A stretch of 64,000 bases of DNA from Lachnospiraceae bacterium (GTDB lineage: Bacteria; Bacillota; Clostridia; Lachnospirales; Lachnospiraceae). Below, piece by piece: positions 55,534 to 63,983 of this stretch. The notes under the pieces were generated by a model. The model saw only the letters and a list, made by a program, of their open reading frames with translations. It was not told the DNA's origin and ran no database searches. The stretch's first letter is position 1. Every line of letters begins with the position of its first letter. Location: contig JAAUZE010000008.1 of assembly GCA_014804755.1 (NCBI GenBank), positions 382,261-446,260 of the forward strand. Reading direction: 5' to 3'. The position numbers and the translations under genes are program-made.

Positions 55534-56565
55534 GTGGCAAAAAAGTATTACCCTGAATTGGACAAATTAAGAGGCGTCGCAATATTAATGGTGTTGCTCT
55601 ACCACTCCATCCTGGTATACCCCGTTGATCTGACACAGAATCTGTGGTGCAAATATCTGCATAGTTTTTTGTGGATGGCGGAGATGCCGCTTTTTTTTCT
55701 GATTTCCGGCTTTTGCTTTCAATATCGGGGGCAGTACGGGACCTATCTGTCGGGGAAAATACAAAGAATCCTCGTGCCGCATCTCGTATTCGGGGCAGCG
55801 GATACGCTGATCCGTTTGATGTCGAATCCGTTGGTTCACCGCACGGTTGACTGGCATGGGGCGCTGAAGGAATTTTTCCTGGATGGAGCAAACGATTGGT
55901 TTTTGCTGTCGCTGTTTACGATCTTTCTGATTGCGCCGCTTGGAGCGAAGCTTTTGCAGCAAAAAGGCGGAACTGCGATACTTTTTGCGTTGGCCCTGCT
56001 CCTGTTTTTGGGTTACCGCTATGTTCCGGCGGTGTTTTCTTTTCGGAATAGCAGTACATTCAGTCTATATTTTGTGATCGGAATGATCCTCAGAAAGAAA
56101 AGAGAACAGGGATTACCTGCGCGCATAGGATTTATGCTGCCTGCGTTTGTGGCAGGCGCGGTCGGATTTTATCTGTTCATGCACCAGCATTGGATGGTGT
56201 ATCTGGGTGCAAAGATCGTTGCGGATGTTACGGTCGGTTATGTGCTGCGGCTTCTTTTGGAGCTTGTAACCTCGCTTTCCATCTGCTATGTGCTGTATTG
56301 TCTTGTGATATGGTTTCAAGGTCGAAGCCGCATTGTGGATGATTTTTTCGTAATCTGCGGCAAATATTCCCTGCAAATGTATTTGCTGGACGGCTATGCG
56401 CTTGTTGTGACGAGGATGCTGCTCATCCGTGTGATGAGGGTGGAGGCGCCGTTGCTGATCATTTTGGGAAATTTTGCGGCGGATACGGCGATCGTGCTTG
56501 CGGTGACGTATTGGATCATAAGGCGTTTTAAGCTGACGAGGGTCTTATGCGGTCTGAAATCGTGA
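55534..56565 (+). CDS. Acyltransferase 3 family membrane protein
   Basis: OafA-type membrane O-acyltransferase, 343 residues, about 10 helices. The GTG at 55534 is chosen because AGGAG sits 8 bases upstream and the protein then reads KYYPELDKLRGVAILMVLLY, the standard AT3 start with catalytic His in LLYHS. A longer reading back to 55237 would translate the 118-bp repeats and is rejected. C-terminal ICGKYSLQMYLLDGYALV matches the family. Confidence 0.85.
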   Translation: MAKKYYPELDKLRGVAILMVLLYHSILVYPVDLTQNLWCKYLHSFLWMAEMPLFFLISGFCFQYRGQYGTYLSGKIQRILVPHLVFGAADTLIRLMSNPLVHRTVDWHGALKEFFLDGANDWFLLSLFTIFLIAPLGAKLLQQKGGTAILFALALLLFLGYRYVPAVFSFRNSSTFSLYFVIGMILRKKREQGLPARIGFMLPAFVAGAVGFYLFMHQHWMVYLGAKIVADVTVGYVLRLLLELVTSLSICYVLYCLVIWFQGRSRIVDDFFVICGKYSLQMYLLDGYALVVTRMLLIRVMRVEAPLLIILGNFAADTAIVLAVTYWIIRRFKLTRVLCGLKS

Positions 56566-56636
56566 CGGCGGTGGTGCCGTCCGAAATGACGGCAGTAAGA
56601 TGCAGCTTGAAATAACGACAAAGAGGAGAAAAGAAC

Positions 56637-57746
56637 ATGGGCGTAATGCCTGCGATAACGGTTGTACGGATTTTGATCGTGATGCTTGTGCTGCCACTGA
56701 TGTGTGGTTCTTTTTTTGCTGCGTGCCTGCGGCGTCATGAGGGGCGCGGATTTCTGCTCAACGCGTATGTGTTTGGGTGGATCGTTGTTTTTTGCCTGTT
56801 TGAGCTTATCTGTACGCCCTATGTGGTGACACTTGGCAAATTCAGCAGTTTTTATCAGGTGTACAACCCTTTCCTTCTAGCTGCGGCGTTTATTTCGATG
56901 ACAGCGGCGGCAGTCGTGTTATGCAGGAGAAGAAAGCCTGCGGAAGACCCGAAAACAGAGATAAGCGGGGAAGAGACGGATGGCAAGGCTGCCCGGGATA
57001 AGACTGCTTGGTGGGCATGGATTCTCTGGGCGATCGTGATCGCATCGATACTTGTGCAGATGGTCTTTTTCTATTTTTATAATCACATGAACGGCGACGA
57101 CTCCTACTATATCGCGCAGTCGGTGATTACGGATTTTGTGGATACGATGTATCAGAGGGACGCCTATACCGGTACGCCGATGGGCTTGGACGTGCGGCAC
57201 GCGCTTTCCGTACTGCCGGTTTTTGTGACATGGCTTGGGCGGGTCTGCGGTCTGCACGCGGCGACGGCGGCGCATGCCGTTTTGGGGCCGGTGCTGCTTG
57301 CGATGTGTTATGGCGTCTATGCGCTTGTCGGGAGAGCGCTGTTTTCGAAAAACCGTAGCGTTGTGCCGCTGTTTGTACTGCTCGTGCAGGTATGGTATGT
57401 GTGGGGCAACGTGTCTATTTTTACGCCGGAAACCTTTCTGTATACAAGGACATGGCAGGGAAAGGCCGTGTTTGCCAATATCATTCTGCCGCTTGCGTTT
57501 TATCTGCTTTACCGTCTGTTGACCGAGTGGAAGGCTGTCTATATGGCGCTGCTGATGCTATTGAGCGTTGCGGGAATCTTTACGACAACGGCATCCGTCT
57601 ATCTGCTTTCGGCGCTGTACGGCATTACGGCTCTGTACTGCCTGATCACGCAAAGACGGTGGAGAAAATGCTTCTGTATTGCGGTCTGCGTCATACCTGC
57701 GTTTTTATATGGGCTGGTGTATCTTTGGCTGTTGCGGACGTGGTAG
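56637..57746 (+). CDS. Polytopic membrane protein, upstream part of a split pair
   Basis: 369 residues with about 10 helices. The loop NHMNGDDSYYIAQSVITDFV (~150) has the acidic pair typical of GT-C-like catalytic loops, as in DUF6077-like proteins. AGAGGAGAAAAG precedes ATG 56637. It ends at an in-frame TAG (57744-57746) and the next gene continues in the same frame, so the two may be halves of one ~645-residue protein. Confidence 0.6.
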   Translation: MGVMPAITVVRILIVMLVLPLMCGSFFAACLRRHEGRGFLLNAYVFGWIVVFCLFELICTPYVVTLGKFSSFYQVYNPFLLAAAFISMTAAAVVLCRRRKPAEDPKTEISGEETDGKAARDKTAWWAWILWAIVIASILVQMVFFYFYNHMNGDDSYYIAQSVITDFVDTMYQRDAYTGTPMGLDVRHALSVLPVFVTWLGRVCGLHAATAAHAVLGPVLLAMCYGVYALVGRALFSKNRSVVPLFVLLVQVWYVWGNVSIFTPETFLYTRTWQGKAVFANIILPLAFYLLYRLLTEWKAVYMALLMLLSVAGIFTTTASVYLLSALYGITALYCLITQRRWRKCFCIAVCVIPAFLYGLVYLWLLRTW

Positions 57747-57761
57747 GAAAGGAGGGGGCAT

Positions 57762-58577
57762 ATGGAAGAAACGATACGTGTGATATTGGAAACCTTGCGC
57801 GGTTATCGGGGGGAGAGTCTTTATCTTACCTATTATGCGCTGGCGGTATGTTATCTTTTTGTCAGTGAAAAAGAAAAACAGAAACGTTTGCTATTTTTAT
57901 ATGTTCCGCTCACGGTGTTTTTTCTGTTCGTGTTTCCCCCGACGGCGCATCTGATCATACACACGATCATGGATAATGAGATTTATTATCGGCAGCTTTG
58001 GCTTATGCCCTGTGCGGCGACGGTCTGCTATGCGGTATGCCATGCGGTTGTGAATGCGAAATTCGGAATTCTTAAGATATTGATATATACGGCAGGAATC
58101 GCGGTTATGGTTGCAGGAGGGAGCAATGCGTTTGGAAACGGCAATTATACGCTTGCGGAAAATCCGCAGCATCTCCCGCAGACGGCGATCAACGTGTGCG
58201 ATGAGATACTGAACGATGACTTGGAGTATATGGTCGTCGCGGCGTTTCCGTTAAGCCTGATCGAATATACAAGGCAGTATACGGCGGAGATCGTATCGCC
58301 TTACGGAAGACCGGTCATCATTGATAAATGGCATGCGCATCATGAGCTATACGATGCGATCGAGGCGCCGATCCTGAATGCGGAGGAGCTTTCGACGCTG
58401 GCGCGCAAGCACGGGACGGAATGCATCGTGGTGCACAGCGTCAAGCAGATGGAAGGAAATATGGAAGATTATTCCTTTTACCATATTGCAACGGTAGATG
58501 GTTATGATATATATATGGAGAAGTGGCTTGCTGAGCGGCATAACGGCTTTTCTGTAGAGGAATCAAAAGGAGAATAG
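57762..58577 (+). CDS. Polytopic membrane protein, downstream part of a split pair
   Basis: 271 residues: three or four helices, then an extracytoplasmic domain of ~150 residues with no known motif. AGGAGGGGG just before ATG 57762 is a good ribosome site, so it can be made separately. It is in phase with the upstream gene, separated by one TAG and five codons. The soluble tail is like those after the helices of GT-C transferases. Confidence 0.6.
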   Translation: MEETIRVILETLRGYRGESLYLTYYALAVCYLFVSEKEKQKRLLFLYVPLTVFFLFVFPPTAHLIIHTIMDNEIYYRQLWLMPCAATVCYAVCHAVVNAKFGILKILIYTAGIAVMVAGGSNAFGNGNYTLAENPQHLPQTAINVCDEILNDDLEYMVVAAFPLSLIEYTRQYTAEIVSPYGRPVIIDKWHAHHELYDAIEAPILNAEELSTLARKHGTECIVVHSVKQMEGNMEDYSFYHIATVDGYDIYMEKWLAERHNGFSVEESKGE

Positions 58578-58580
58578 GGT

Positions 58581-59579
58581 ATGAAAGAGTTTGATATGGG
58601 GAAAACCTATCTGATCACGGGAGGAGCGGGGTTTATCGGTTATTTTTTATCAAAGCGTTTGTTGGAGCGAGGCGCCCGTGTCATCGGTTTTGACAATCTG
58701 ACAGATTATTATGACGTGAGGCTGAAAGAGGAGCGGCTGAAATATCTGATGCAGCATGAAAAGTATACGTTTGTGAAGGGAAATCTTGCGGAGGAAGACG
58801 ACGTAAGAGCGGTGTTTGAGGAATACCGACCGGAGATTGTCGTCAATCTCGGCGCGCAGGCGGGCGTGCGGTACAGCATCGATCATCCCGAATCCTATAT
58901 TGAGTCGAATGTCATCGGATTTTTCCGGATTTTGGAGGCGTGCCGCCATTATCCCGTGCACCATCTCGTCTATGCGTCATCAAGCTCTGTCTATGGGGGG
59001 AACGATAAAGTGCCGTTTGAGACGACGGATCAGGTGGACCGCCCCGTCAGTCTGTATGCGGCGACGAAAAAAACAGACGAACTGATGGCGTATGCATACT
59101 GTAAGCTGTACGGTATCAAGGCGACGGGGCTCCGTTTCTTTACGGTTTACGGACCGCTGGGACGTCCGGATATGGCGTATTTCAAATTTGCCAAAAAGAT
59201 CATGGAGGGCGAACCGATCCAGATTTATAACAACGGCGATATGATGCGGGACTTTACGTATATTGATGATATTGTCACGGGTGTTGTCAATATTCTATGT
59301 AATCCGCCCGCGGAGGATGAGCTGGGTGCCGCGTACAAAATATATAATATCGGAAATCACAAGCCCATTAAATTAATGGATTTTATTGAGACGCTGGAGC
59401 GCTGCCTCGGCAGGGAGGCGGTTAAAGAATATCTTCCGATGCAGCCGGGAGACGTATACCAGACGTATGCGGATGTATCCGACCTGATGCGCGATTATGG
59501 CTTTAAGCCTGACACAGCGATTGAAGACGGTCTGCGGGAATTCGTGGCATGGTTTAAGGAATATTACCACTATGAATGA
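58581..59579 (+). CDS. UDP-glucuronate 4-epimerase-like SDR
   Basis: NAD-dependent sugar epimerase of 332 residues. YLITGGAGFIGYFLSKRLLE is the NAD site, NLGAQAGVRYSIDHPESYIE and YASSSSVYGG are CapI-type marks, and YAATKKTDE gives the catalytic Tyr-x3-Lys. LGRPDMAYFKFAKKI is characteristic of UDP-GlcA 4-epimerases. With ugd at 46648 it would give UDP-galacturonate. UDP-glucose 4-epimerase is a less likely alternative. AAAGGAG precedes the start. Confidence 0.87.
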   Translation: MKEFDMGKTYLITGGAGFIGYFLSKRLLERGARVIGFDNLTDYYDVRLKEERLKYLMQHEKYTFVKGNLAEEDDVRAVFEEYRPEIVVNLGAQAGVRYSIDHPESYIESNVIGFFRILEACRHYPVHHLVYASSSSVYGGNDKVPFETTDQVDRPVSLYAATKKTDELMAYAYCKLYGIKATGLRFFTVYGPLGRPDMAYFKFAKKIMEGEPIQIYNNGDMMRDFTYIDDIVTGVVNILCNPPAEDELGAAYKIYNIGNHKPIKLMDFIETLERCLGREAVKEYLPMQPGDVYQTYADVSDLMRDYGFKPDTAIEDGLREFVAWFKEYYHYE

Positions 59580-59692
59580 CACGTGGCAAAAAAAGATTTG
59601 CACCATTGTATGGAATATTTCAGAACGCAGGATGCAAAAGCATGTCGATCTGAGGACAAAAACAATTCCAAGAATGGAGGCCGGAAGGATTC

Positions 59693-60574
59693 ATGATACG
59701 ACAAATTAGATACTTTCAGTCTGTTGTCCGCAACAACAGCTTTTCGGAGGCGGCCCAGGAGTGCAATATCTCGCAGTCTGCAATCTCGCAGCAGATACAG
59801 GCTTTGGAGCGTGAACTTGGTTTTTATCTGTTGGAGAGAAAAAAACGAAAGTTTATACTTACTCCGGCAGGAGAATATTTCTATAAAAAGAGTCTGGTGC
59901 TGATTGCTGATTATGAGCAGATGTGCCGGGAGGCGGGCAAACTCGCAAAAGATGATAAAGCTGCTTTGGTGATAGGTTATCTGCGCTGTTACAGCGGACA
60001 GGAGTTTCATCTTGCATTGGAAGAATTCTCAGCGAAGTACCCGGATGTGTCAGTGAAGATTGAATATGGAAATCATGAAGAATTGTATGAACTGCTCCGA
60101 ATGGGAGGAGTGGATCTGGTTTTGAACGATCAGAGAAGGGCATTTTCAGACCAGTATGTGAATCTCATTTTAACTACCGGAAATGAGTATGTTGAAATAT
60201 CATCCAGAAATCCGATTGCTTTCCTGCCGTCTATCACACCGCAGGAATTGAAGAATATTCCCTGTATCCTTGTGGCGTCAAAGGAGCAAAGGGAAAACGA
60301 ACAGGAATATTATAAAGGAGTGGTAGGATTCCGGGGAGATTTTCTTTATGCGGAAAATTTGGAGGAGGCCCGCCTGATGGTGATCGGAGGGCAGGGTTTC
60401 ATGCCGGTAGAAGGGGTGAAAAAAGCAGAAAATTTTGGTTCTTCTATCAGCCGTGTTCCTTTGTTCCGGGGAGATTCGCAGATTACCCGTAACTATTGTG
60501 CCTTCTGGAAGAAAGACAATTCAGGTTACTACATAGAAGAATTTGCAGATATATTAAAGAGAAAATTTGAATAG
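59693..60574 (+). CDS. LysR family transcriptional regulator
   Basis: DNA-binding regulator of 293 residues. The N-terminal helix-turn-helix reads FSEAAQECNISQSAISQQIQ, followed by the linker helix LERELGFYLLERKKR. The rest is a periplasmic-binding-like effector domain. GGAGG precedes the start. A 12-base palindrome ATGCAAAAGCAT lies at 59632-59643 and might be its own operator. What it controls is unknown; the glycan locus ends upstream and remnants lie downstream. Confidence 0.93.
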   Translation: MIRQIRYFQSVVRNNSFSEAAQECNISQSAISQQIQALERELGFYLLERKKRKFILTPAGEYFYKKSLVLIADYEQMCREAGKLAKDDKAALVIGYLRCYSGQEFHLALEEFSAKYPDVSVKIEYGNHEELYELLRMGGVDLVLNDQRRAFSDQYVNLILTTGNEYVEISSRNPIAFLPSITPQELKNIPCILVASKEQRENEQEYYKGVVGFRGDFLYAENLEEARLMVIGGQGFMPVEGVKKAENFGSSISRVPLFRGDSQITRNYCAFWKKDNSGYYIEEFADILKRKFE

Positions 60575-60589
60575 ATATGTTTGAACGAA

Positions 60590-60628
60590 AGAGCCGTCCC
60601 GGTATTTTGCAGGGCGGTCTTTTTTTTG
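60590..60628 (+). terminator. Rho-independent terminator after the LysR gene
   Basis: GCCG-T-CCC pairs with GGGCGGT (one bulged T), followed by a run of eight T residues. Confidence 0.75.
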
Positions 60629-60687
60629 TATCAGTTTTTCTTATAAAAATATCCCCCTGCAATGCCTGCTATGCCTGTATGGAAACG

Positions 60688-60918
60688 CATACCTGTGCCA
60701 TAAAGGATGACATGGCGGATTTATCCGTTGTTTTGCTGATAGGGGCGACAGCGTGTGGAAACAACAGCGGACAGTCAGAAGGTGGGCAGGGTATCATAGG
60801 GCAGATAGAAGGTAGTTCTGGAAAGGATAGTGCTGCGGATTTGGACAGTGAACCTGTTTACGGATGCGGGAGAAGCGGTGGTGTTGAAACAGGTGCAGGC
60901 GGAAGTGGCTGGGCATAA
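60688..60918 (+). pseudogene. Degraded lipoprotein remnant
   Basis: SVVLLIGATACGNNSGQSEG is a lipoprotein signal end with a lipobox Cys and a Gly/Ser-rich linker. No start with a ribosome site is visible and the charged N-terminus is missing. After GKDSAADLDSEP the sequence turns Gly-rich, while the +1 frame reads a more protein-like FTDAGEAVVLKQ, so a frameshift is likely. Lipoproteins next to a LysR gene in this group are often flavodoxin-like. Confidence 0.45.
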
Positions 60919-60985
60919 AGGTCCGGTCTGAACACATGTCATCTACCTGCGGCGAGCGGATGCAGACCATTTGTCGGGGGGTGTG

Positions 60986-61165
60986 ACATTAAAATCAATC
61001 AGTGACGGACTGATGGGGTGGATCAGGAAGAATTATTTTAGGATTATAGGTATCAATTCAGGGTTGATCCTGCTTGGGGTTGGCGGCCTGGTTCAGCCGA
61101 CTACATCTGCTTTGGTACATAATGCTTCCACTTTGGCGATCAGTTTAAGCAGCATAAAAATTTAA
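60986..61165 (+). pseudogene. C-terminal fragment of a metal-transporting P-type ATPase
   Basis: The frame reads KNYFRIIGINSGLILLGVGG, then QPTTSALVHNASTLAISLSS. This is the end of P1B-type ATPases (compare the PATSALLHNxSTLAISL pattern), covering the last membrane hairpin. Everything before it (ATP-binding and metal sites) is gone. It lies just upstream of the HMA gene, suggesting an ancestral ATPase-HMA pair. Confidence 0.75.
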
Positions 61166-61185
61166 TGGATTGAACCAGATTATTA

Positions 61186-61215
61186 TTGACAAATGGAAAT
61201 GGAGTAGAGTATATT
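61186..61215 (+). promoter_or_regulatory. Strong promoter for the HMA gene
   Basis: TTGACA (61186-61191), 18 bases, TATATT (61210-61215). The operator-like repeats follow directly. Confidence 0.7.
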
Positions 61216-61223
61216 TAATATGA

Positions 61224-61295
61224 GTTAGCGGTTACTAACATCAAGTAACCGCATTTCTTAAATACCATGGTTAGTTTTCACTAACCTAAATTAGG
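61224..61295 (+). promoter_or_regulatory. Metal-repressor-like operators (nested inverted repeats)
   Basis: GTTAG/CTAAC at 61224-61239, GCGGTTAC with GTAACCGC at 61228-61252, GGTTAG with CTAACC at 61269-61286, then CCTAA-A-TTAGG at 61285-61295. The half sites match those of DtxR/IdeR boxes (TTAGGTTAG/CTAACCTAA) but the spacing is wider. Confidence 0.55.
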
Positions 61296-61316
61296 ATAAT
61301 AATTGGAGGACATTTT

Positions 61317-61592
61317 ATGGTTAAGATTACAGTAGGAATAGAAGGGATGGCCTGTGGGATGTGCGAGGCGCATATCAACGAGGCGGTAAGGAACGCTTTT
61401 CAGGTGAAAAAGGTAACAAGCTCACATACAAAGAAGCAGACAGTCATTATTGCGGAGAAAGACATCCCGGAACAGGAACTGAAAAATGTGGTTGCGAAAG
61501 CCGGTTATGATGCTGTATCGATAAGCAGTGAACCTTACGAGAAGAAGGGACTGTTCTCTGCGTTCAGGGGTAAGAAGAATGAAATTTTATGA
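61317..61592 (+). CDS. Heavy-metal-associated (HMA) domain protein
   Basis: 91-residue cytoplasmic metal-binding protein. GIEGMACGMCEAHINEAVRN holds the CxxC metal site of the ferredoxin-like HMA fold; EPYEKKGLFSAFRGKK is the basic tail. Such proteins in gut Clostridia often accompany metal transport genes and may act as a metal chaperone. TTGGAGG precedes ATG 61317. It is controlled by the promoter and operator-like repeats above. Confidence 0.85.
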   Translation: MVKITVGIEGMACGMCEAHINEAVRNAFQVKKVTSSHTKKQTVIIAEKDIPEQELKNVVAKAGYDAVSISSEPYEKKGLFSAFRGKKNEIL

Positions 61593-62139
61593 ATTTGGAG
61601 AGTTAAATAAACCGGTAATTATTTTATTGCCGGGAACCTGCTGTCACTGGAAGGCAAATTTTGAGAAAGTCATTCCGTTTCTGGCAGAAGATTTCCACGT
61701 GATCTGCGTGTCGTATGATGGTTTCGATGAAACGGAAAAAACGATCTTTCATGGGAATGTATTCCCTGATATGGTGACGGAAACGGATAAAATAGAAAAT
61801 TATATCAAAGAAAATTATGGCGGGAAAATTCATGTCGCCTATGGCTGTTCTTTAGGAGGCAGCTTTGTGGGGCTGCTAGTGCAACGTAGGAATGTCCATA
61901 TCAGTCACGCAATCCTTGGCAGTTCCGATCTGGTCACGCCGATTGAAAATGGGATTTCCGTATCCGGTACAACAATACATATTTTTTATGCTGTGAAAAT
62001 GGGGGAGAGATATCTGGAGCGGTATCACCGGCACTTTAAAAATCCGGATATCCGCCGCCATGATATGCAGCATGAGGAACTGCTGATCTGCTACCCGGAG
62101 CAGTGGGTTGAGGAAGTCAAAAAGTGCTGCGGGGTATAA
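61579..62139 (+). CDS. Alpha/beta hydrolase
   Basis: 186-residue alpha/beta-hydrolase-fold protein. IILLPGTCCHWKANFEKVIP gives the oxyanion loop, and AYGCSLGGSFVGL is the nucleophile elbow G-x-S-x-G. It is shorter than most hydrolases of this type, and the expected C-terminal His is not obvious apart from MQHEELLICYPEQW. It overlaps the HMA gene by 14 bases. Substrate unknown. Confidence 0.8.
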   Translation: MKFYEFGELNKPVIILLPGTCCHWKANFEKVIPFLAEDFHVICVSYDGFDETEKTIFHGNVFPDMVTETDKIENYIKENYGGKIHVAYGCSLGGSFVGLLVQRRNVHISHAILGSSDLVTPIENGISVSGTTIHIFYAVKMGERYLERYHRHFKNPDIRRHDMQHEELLICYPEQWVEEVKKCCGV

Positions 62140-62147
62140 AAATAAAT
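62140..62147 (+). repeat. 8-bp target duplication, left
   Basis: AAATAAAT, identical to 63266-63273, flanks the IS1595-type element. Confidence 0.9.
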
Positions 62148-63265
62148 GGTGTTAGTCAGTAAGTGGGGCGGTAAGGTTATAGAGCCACTAAACCAACTTC
62201 CCTAATATCCTTGCTGCTATGGTAATAATCGATGCCTGTCACCGCCAGCACTACATCCATTAGCCGCCCAATAATATTTGCAGCGTTTTGGTAGGCAGCT
62301 GAGAAAAGTGCATTATACCTGTTGATATACTTGCTTGCTACTCCGCGGTAAAACACATACCGCCGCTTAATAAAGCTATGGAACCCATTTACCGTATTCA
62401 GGTTATAAAAGCAGGAATCTTCCCCGTTATGGCCATTGCAGTCCTTAACGGTGCAGTCCGCAAGCCCTGGAAATACATGGTAGCTACGCAGGCCGTCGCA
62501 AAGGGCGAGGGTCCCGTCTGCAATATGGCCTTCAAATATATCAACCAGTTCCCTTGCGCTGGGTTTTGCACGGTTGACAGTGGCGGCAATTGCATCCCCC
62601 TTACGCTGGATGCCTGTGCAGATACACACATACTCATTGGAGATTCCCCTTTTTTCCGCTTTTGCACCATGCCTGCGCGGTTTTCTGGGAATGGAGCTGT
62701 CCAGCTTTTTTCCTTTGTAGCAGTCCAGGACAAAAGTCTCGTCAAATTCAGAAACATCGCCGAGGCAGACCCCGTTTATTTCAGGGAGCTGCTGCAGTGA
62801 CATGAGCACTTTGTGGCGCATATCAAAAACTGCCTGATGGGAACAGCCTATCCGTTGTGCGGTGTAGTCAATTGCATTGCCATGGATCGTGTCTTCGATC
62901 ACTTTCCTCCAGACTTCTGCCGGGAAATGTGAATTTGACATTATGGTATGGGTGGTTGGGACAAAGGTTTTTCCGCAGGATTTACAGAAAAAGCGCTGTT
63001 TTCCACATTTATGACCATAACGGATAACGGCATGGGAATCACAATAAGGGCAATCCGGTTTGTCCGCCATGGTGTTTTTCGCTGTCATGAGGAGGGCAGC
63101 ATCCAGTAAGGATGAAATATCTTCCTCTGAGAGCAGGTCGATGCGCCTGATAAGCAATTCTTTGTTAGTCATGGTATTCCCTCCTGAATTGGGAATAGCA
63201 TCGCACTTTATGGATCTAATAAAACGGACTCAAAAGCTTTACCGACCCACTTGCTGACTAACACC
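62148..63265 (-). mobile_element. Intact IS1595-family insertion sequence
   Basis: 1118 bp with inverted ends GGTGTTAGTCAG-x-AAGTGGG on the left and its complement on the right. The 8-bp target duplication is perfect and the transposase frame is intact, so insertion looks recent. It landed between the hydrolase stop and the methyltransferase start without breaking either gene, although it may separate them from a shared promoter. Confidence 0.92.
62177..63172 (-). CDS. IS1595-family transposase
   Basis: 331 residues. An N-terminal zinc ribbon has CPYCDSHAVIRYGHKCGKQR and FFCKSCGKTF. The catalytic domain follows, with FDETFVLDCYKGKKLDSS for the first Asp, ALCDGLRSYHVFPGL for the second and the NTVNGFHSFIKRRYVFYRGV region where the last acidic position is replaced or shifted in this group (ISXO2-like). 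The reading frame is uninterrupted. Confidence 0.93.
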   Translation of the reverse strand: MTNKELLIRRIDLLSEEDISSLLDAALLMTAKNTMADKPDCPYCDSHAVIRYGHKCGKQRFFCKSCGKTFVPTTHTIMSNSHFPAEVWRKVIEDTIHGNAIDYTAQRIGCSHQAVFDMRHKVLMSLQQLPEINGVCLGDVSEFDETFVLDCYKGKKLDSSIPRKPRRHGAKAEKRGISNEYVCICTGIQRKGDAIAATVNRAKPSARELVDIFEGHIADGTLALCDGLRSYHVFPGLADCTVKDCNGHNGEDSCFYNLNTVNGFHSFIKRRYVFYRGVASKYINRYNALFSAAYQNAANIIGRLMDVVLAVTGIDYYHSSKDIREVGLVAL

Positions 63266-63273
63266 AAATAAAT
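63266..63273 (+). repeat. 8-bp target duplication, right
   Basis: AAATAAAT, partner of 62140-62147. Confidence 0.9.
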
Positions 63274-63295
63274 TGAATAATGCGAGGAAGATAAA

Positions 63296-63976
63296 ATGAA
63301 CAGACATATTGAAATCAAAAACGCTTATAAAAACCTTGGTGGAGATGCAACTTTTTATGACGGGATGATCACCTGCTCCACCCTGCCGGGGAAAATAGTG
63401 TGTAAGCTGGTTTGGAACATGGACAAGAAAAAGAATGACCATTATCTGGAACTAGCATTGTCCGGCATCCCAAAGAACTTCAGCGGCAAAATGCTGGAAG
63501 TGCCTGTTGGGACAGGGATCTTAAGCATGCCGGTGTATGAGACGATGCCAGGTGCAGACATCACCTGCCTTGACTATTCCCTGGACATGATGGAGCGTGC
63601 AAAGAGGCAGGCGGAGAAACGCGGTCTTCAGAATGTCCGCTTTATGCAGGGAGATGTGGGGAAACTGCCCTTTGAAGATGAGAGTTTTGACCTGGTGCTG
63701 TCACTGAACGGTTTCCATGCTTTCCCTGACAAAGAAGCGGCATACAGTGAGATTTTCCGTGTCCTGAAGCCGGGCGGGATATTCTGTGGCTGCTTTTATG
63801 TAAAAGGTGAAAATAAACGGACAGATTTTCTGGTTGATAAAATTTACACACCCAAGGGATATTTTACGCCGCCCTATGAAACGGTGGGAAGCCTGAGTGA
63901 ACGGCTGAAAGCCATGTATCGGAAAGCGGAAGTAAAGACCGTGGAGGGCATGGCGGCTTTCCGGTGCAGGAGGTAA
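63296..63976 (+). CDS. Class I SAM-dependent methyltransferase
   Basis: 226 residues with a Methyltransf_11-type core: KMLEVPVGTGILSMPVYETM (motif I), ITCLDYSLDMMERAKRQAEK (motif II), FMQGDVGKLPFEDESFDLVL and FRVLKPGGIFCG. It is of the UbiE/small-molecule type, unlike the FkbM enzymes above. It follows the IS with GAGGAAGA before ATG. Substrate unknown. Confidence 0.85.
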   Translation: MNRHIEIKNAYKNLGGDATFYDGMITCSTLPGKIVCKLVWNMDKKKNDHYLELALSGIPKNFSGKMLEVPVGTGILSMPVYETMPGADITCLDYSLDMMERAKRQAEKRGLQNVRFMQGDVGKLPFEDESFDLVLSLNGFHAFPDKEAAYSEIFRVLKPGGIFCGCFYVKGENKRTDFLVDKIYTPKGYFTPPYETVGSLSERLKAMYRKAEVKTVEGMAAFRCRR

Positions 63977-63983
63977 TCTGTAT

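Noticed and set aside
60577..60918. A 113-codon frame after the LysR gene as a real gene
   Set aside because: It starts inside the LysR terminator, has no ribosome site and only its middle looks like protein; treated as a lipoprotein remnant.
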